From assembly GCA_000708835.1 (NCBI GenBank), contig DF237295.1, positions 1 through 64,000 of the forward strand: 64,000 nt of DNA, written 5' to 3'. Source of the DNA: Klebsormidium nitens. Lineage: Eukaryota > Streptophyta > Klebsormidiophyceae > Klebsormidiales > Klebsormidiaceae. Made by a program: the position numbers and the translations under genes. This document shows positions 60,801 through 64,000 of this stretch, one piece after another. Positions within the stretch are counted from its first letter, which is position 1, and each line of letters starts with the position of its first letter. The notes beneath the pieces were generated by a model. That model made no database searches. It had not been told where the DNA came from and saw only the letters and a list, made by a program, of their open reading frames with translations.

Positions 60801-62675
60801 CGACCGGCACATTGCCTCGGGGTCGCTTCTGGACAAGTTTGCCAACGGAGACGACAACTTCCGGAACCGCCGCTTCAAATTGATACCCAGCATAGAAACG
60901 GTGAGCTTCGATAGGAGCTCCAGGATTAGAGCGGCTTGGAAGCACGAAGTGGTAGCTTCGCATTCTGCGAACGCTTCCTTGAAACGACTTTTCTGCTGAG
61001 CCCACGCATGAGCTTGCCGGCTTAGCATTTTATGCGGCGTAAGGAATGGAAACGATGGCCATCAGCTAGGCGCTACAATCAACTTCCGACTGCTCGAGAC
61101 CCGACCAGCCCGCGCACATTCGCTTTCGATACCCCGTGGATAACAGTCACTCGAGCGCACAGTTGATCAGGACAGCTTGACGTTCTATAGATGCATGGCA
61201 TGGAGTTGTACGATCGAAGTCCTAGTACTCCTCTCCGCTTGATTCTGCCTTTTTTAAAATTGGAAGGCCAGCATAATTCCAACTTTCAAACCCCTTTGAT
61301 CTTGAACCTCTCTCTGTCATTTTCTCAGGGCCCCTTTTTGATAAAGCGCGCGGTGGGCAGCAAGGCGTGCCTACTGGGGCAGGCCCTGACTTGCACGTGG
61401 CATCGTCAGGACAACTATCTCGAAGTAAGCGCCGGTTCGTGCTAGAGTTTGATCCTGGCTCTTAACATCTTTCCGGCTGACTGCTAACACTGCTGTGTCC
61501 GTGTTTCCTCCGCCGTGACTGTTGGTCTGCCTGAGGCGAGTTTTCGGTCGTAGGGAGCCTGGAATCTAGAATAATCATCCCTTGTCCTGGACTCATTGCC
61601 AACGACTGCGGGGAACGATTGAAGCCGGTGTGACTGACGCTTAGAGTGTTGTGTAAGCTTCTTGTGCGAGCCCTTGCGTGCTCTTGAGGTGCTCTGCATC
61701 CGCCGCCGCCCATCTGGATTTCACTCGCCAGACCAGTAGTAAATCAACGTCCTCAACAGATTTATTTTTGCTCCTTCCATAGAAGCTTTTGCCAATCAAT
61801 CTGGACTTATACCTCCTGAAAAGCGCGGATATACAAAATCTGACACTACATTCCTCGGTTCTGTAGAGAGCCCCGTAAGTCGCGTGCCGCTATCTCTGAC
61901 GAAGCTCTTCCATGCGTCACCTCGCTGCAGATGGATGTCGACATTGGGTCCTCCTCGGTGGCAAGAAACATCGTCGGGCTCGTGATTGGATACGTCACAG
62001 GACTCGTAGTCGATCTCGCGGTACTGATACAGGTGAGCAGCGGGGGATCAAAGCCGGCCTGTCTACAACTACAAGACAAACAGCTCCAGGATGTCCTTTG
62101 CACGCAGACACGAAATGAAATGCAAACCCGCCGCGCGGGTTGATTCATTGATCCAAGAGAAGCTTTCGTTGTCTTCTTGTGAACGAATCTGGGATGTTTT
62201 TCATGGTTGAGACCATTGGTATGCGAAATTGCTTATCGGTCTTTCAGAACCAAAGCGGACGAGGACACTCATTGACCACAAATCCTGACGAGCAACGTCT
62301 GCTCCGACTCGCTTGTCTGTGGATGCTGCCTCGATACCCGCCTATCTCAGTCTTGGGTGTGAGAAGACGCCTTTGAGGTCGGATCTGGGTACCAGCCGTG
62401 CGTTGTTTGCGGATTTACTCTGCGCCTCCACTCAAATCTGTCAGTCTGTTATTCTTCGTCTCTTGTCGCATGAGGACTGAACTTGTATTTGCTTCCACAT
62501 GCTTTACTTGCTGTTTCGGACGAGAGCAGATCTTGAGACAAGAAGATGCCGTAACGCTACAAGCTTTCCGCAGGGTGAGGACGAGGAGACAGAGCTGCCC
62601 GAGTATATACTCGGCGCCATTCGCATTCAGTACCTCAAAGTGTCGTCAGCCGTACCTTTCAAGCACCTAAATTAG
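51802..62675 (+). CDS. EDR2-like: EDR2-like PH-START-DUF1336 lipid-binding protein (one apparent frameshift)
   Basis: Relative of Arabidopsis ENHANCED DISEASE RESISTANCE 2, which binds PI4P through its PH domain and limits pathogen-induced cell death. Exons: 51802-51884, 52639-52663 (tentative), 52904-53032, 53350-53415, 53843-53883, 54294-54376, 54812-54913, 55121-55155, 55468-55562, 56157-56316, 56724-56798, 57251-57412, 58266-58474, 58949-59185, 59607-59708, 60212-60259, 60757-60900, 61329-61424, 61931-62032 and 62574-62675; about 698 aa (EDR2: 718). ATG 51802 follows an in-frame stop. PH: GWLMHFGENKNGKRY, GPYTRWEELGRQVVDG, WLNALEHARD. START: DWRLLKLENGLRIY, KAVGVIEAPAENIF, EIIDGHTDVVHAV, RDFCLARYWRRDPDGAY. 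C-terminal DUF1336: LLAVDWFESSRRMDNVA, FANGDDNFRNRRFKLIPS, VGSKACLLGQAL, MDVDIGSSSVARNIVGLVIG. In exon 56157-56316 the frame changes near 56255-56270, as if one base were missing; all other phases agree. Sequencing error or an inactive allele are both possible. Confidence 0.92.
56920..57232 (+). repeat. ~157-bp tandem duplication in an EDR2-like intron
   Basis: Two close copies (about 56920-57076 and 57077-57232) share AGCGGAAGCAA, AAAATCTGGT, AGATACTTTTCCCTG, CAGCTTCGAGCTTCTCTGCC and CCCGCGACTCCCTGCTTGGGG. High similarity marks it as one of the youngest duplications in the window. It ends about 15-20 nt before the acceptor of exon 57251-57412. Confidence 0.9.
58694..58816 (+). repeat. ~90-bp duplication upstream of an EDR2-like exon
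   Basis: The words GAGACCGATCTTGAGAGACA and GAGATTGATCTTAGAGACAC, each followed by ACAGCAGC, are about 90 bp apart in the intron before exon 58949-59185. Confidence 0.65.
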
Positions 62676-64000
62676 CTCGATCCGCAACGAAGAGCGGGTA
62701 TGTATGATCTTGTGCACCTAGCTGGATGTTGCACGTGCGAGTTACCGCAGGTTGTCAAAGAGTTGCAATTGTCTCAATCGTGAGGGCTTCGCGATGTTGT
62801 CTTACTACAGATGAGTAGCTTGACCATAGGTGTATATTAAGGAAAGGGAAAGCGTCCGGTTCGAAAGCTTTTAGAAACGAGCGCTCGACGGACGCAGTCA
62901 TGTTCTACAGAGTAGGAGGGCTTCCGTTTGCACCGAACCATGTTTAGATTCCTCAGCCGTTAGAAGGACTGTCATACTGGAGCTTGGTCAAGATCGCTGG
63001 GCGCAGGCCTAGGCCTGTCCTAAACACACGCAGCCAAGTGGGCTGCCAATTGCATTGCTAACAACACGAATGATCCAACAATTCACGGCCTTCCTTCCGA
63101 CAATAAGTTCCCTGTATGATGAAACACTATATTACTCTCTGGAATTGCATCTCTGACACAAAACTCACTGAACGTCATGGCAATCAATTGATCGACGTGT
63201 TGTCAATTTTGCACGGATCGATCGTCCTAGGATGCCTAGGCTTAAGACGGCCGCCTCAGGCTGTGGTGACGTGTGATATATCACTGATACGGCATTATTC
63301 TGTGCCCTTCATTCATATTCTCGTTGCGGTTTGAACACGCTCGACTGCAAAGTCACACCCATATAGGCACTCTGTAAATTGGCCATCTTTTCCCAAAAGG
63401 GCGGAAATGAAGCGCGGCGGTTTACAAAACCAAAAAAGAGACTGCATGCAAGCTGTACGCGGAGCCGGCCTGGGCTTGAAAGAAGCACACTAGCTAGCTA
63501 GGCAGATGATCAGTGCAACCTTAGAAGTGACATGAGCCACAACACATGCGCCTGTTAGAAGCAACATTGGCAACGCACTGGATCATGATCAAACGGAGGA
63601 CCTTGGCGGACTCCTGCACTGCATTTAATGCTCATGCTGAGGCTTGAATGCTTGTGACAGGTCAATGGTACGGACGATGGGTCAGAGTCCAAGAAAGCAG
63701 GAATCAAACACCGCGCTGCTAAACTCTCTGCATGAAACGCGCTTCAGTTCTTGCAAGCTGCAGAGGGGCTGGCAAGCCCAGCAAGACTCGACCGCTCTTC
63801 CAGGCCGTCAATAAGTGTGCCGCTTTTTCCGCTTTGGCCGCACATCCTAAGGAAACAATCCGCTGAAGATAGCCAGATGGCTCTCTCAAAATCCTTGGTA
63901 ACAGTCTATGGGAACACTCAAACGAGCTAAGAGAGTTGGGCTCAACCATGCGCTGCAGAGCCTGCTATATCAGGGCCTGGCCATCATCGCTGCTCACAAA
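62676..64000. other. 3' flank of the EDR2-like gene and window end
   Basis: This 1.3-kb stretch should contain the EDR2-like 3' UTR. A 76-codon open frame on the minus strand (63949-63719) has no recognised domain; it might be an exon of a gene that continues beyond the window or chance. I see no RNA gene or long repeat. Confidence 0.4.

Overview
The window is nuclear DNA from a green-lineage eukaryote. Seven multi-exon genes can be rebuilt exon by exon, with GT-AG introns (one GC-AG) mostly of about 150-1200 nt. The gene set includes an ATX3/4/5-type trithorax methyltransferase, an EDR2-type PH-START-DUF1336 protein and a plant-type MATE transporter, which points to a streptophyte. The intron-rich, moderately GC-rich layout and the divergence from land-plant proteins suggest a streptophyte alga such as Klebsormidium. 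That organism call is inference from recalled family features, not a database match. There are no bacterial operons, CRISPR arrays, rRNA genes or tRNA genes that I could recognise.

Layout: MATE transporter (+, 362-7987); GT90/CAP10 glycosyltransferase (-, 12565-9430); ATX3/4/5-like histone methyltransferase in 21 exons (-, 27033-14025); KDM8/JMJ30-like JmjC protein (+, visible from 28242 to 31602, 5' end unresolved); FCF1/UTP24 PIN-domain rRNA-processing protein in 9 exons (-, 37003-33194); purple acid phosphatase (+, 38009-45109); a two-pass membrane protein whose layout recalls DEG/ENaC/ASIC channels (-, 50372-45933); and an EDR2-like lipid-binding protein (+, 51802-62675). There is a 655-base N gap at 50712-51366. 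For the complete models the exon phases join without a break and the summed coding length is a multiple of three. The EDR2-like gene is the exception: it carries one apparent frameshift in its START domain.

Three divergent gene pairs share 5' intergenic regions: ATX with KDM8-like, FCF1 with the phosphatase, and the channel-like gene with EDR2-like. The first pair joins two predicted chromatin or protein modifiers. The other neighbours show no obvious common pathway.

The most unusual pattern is in the introns. In at least six introns of four unrelated genes, the segment that spans an exon-intron boundary has been duplicated in tandem into the intron, giving degenerate arrays of decoy splice sites. 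The largest is about eleven copies of roughly 92 bp after MATE exon 7. Others lie before phosphatase exon 6 (four copies, about 145 bp), after phosphatase exon 11 (about five copies, 52-60 bp), before ATX exons 14 and 15, and before FCF1 exon 5. The second item worth following up is the channel-like two-pass membrane protein.
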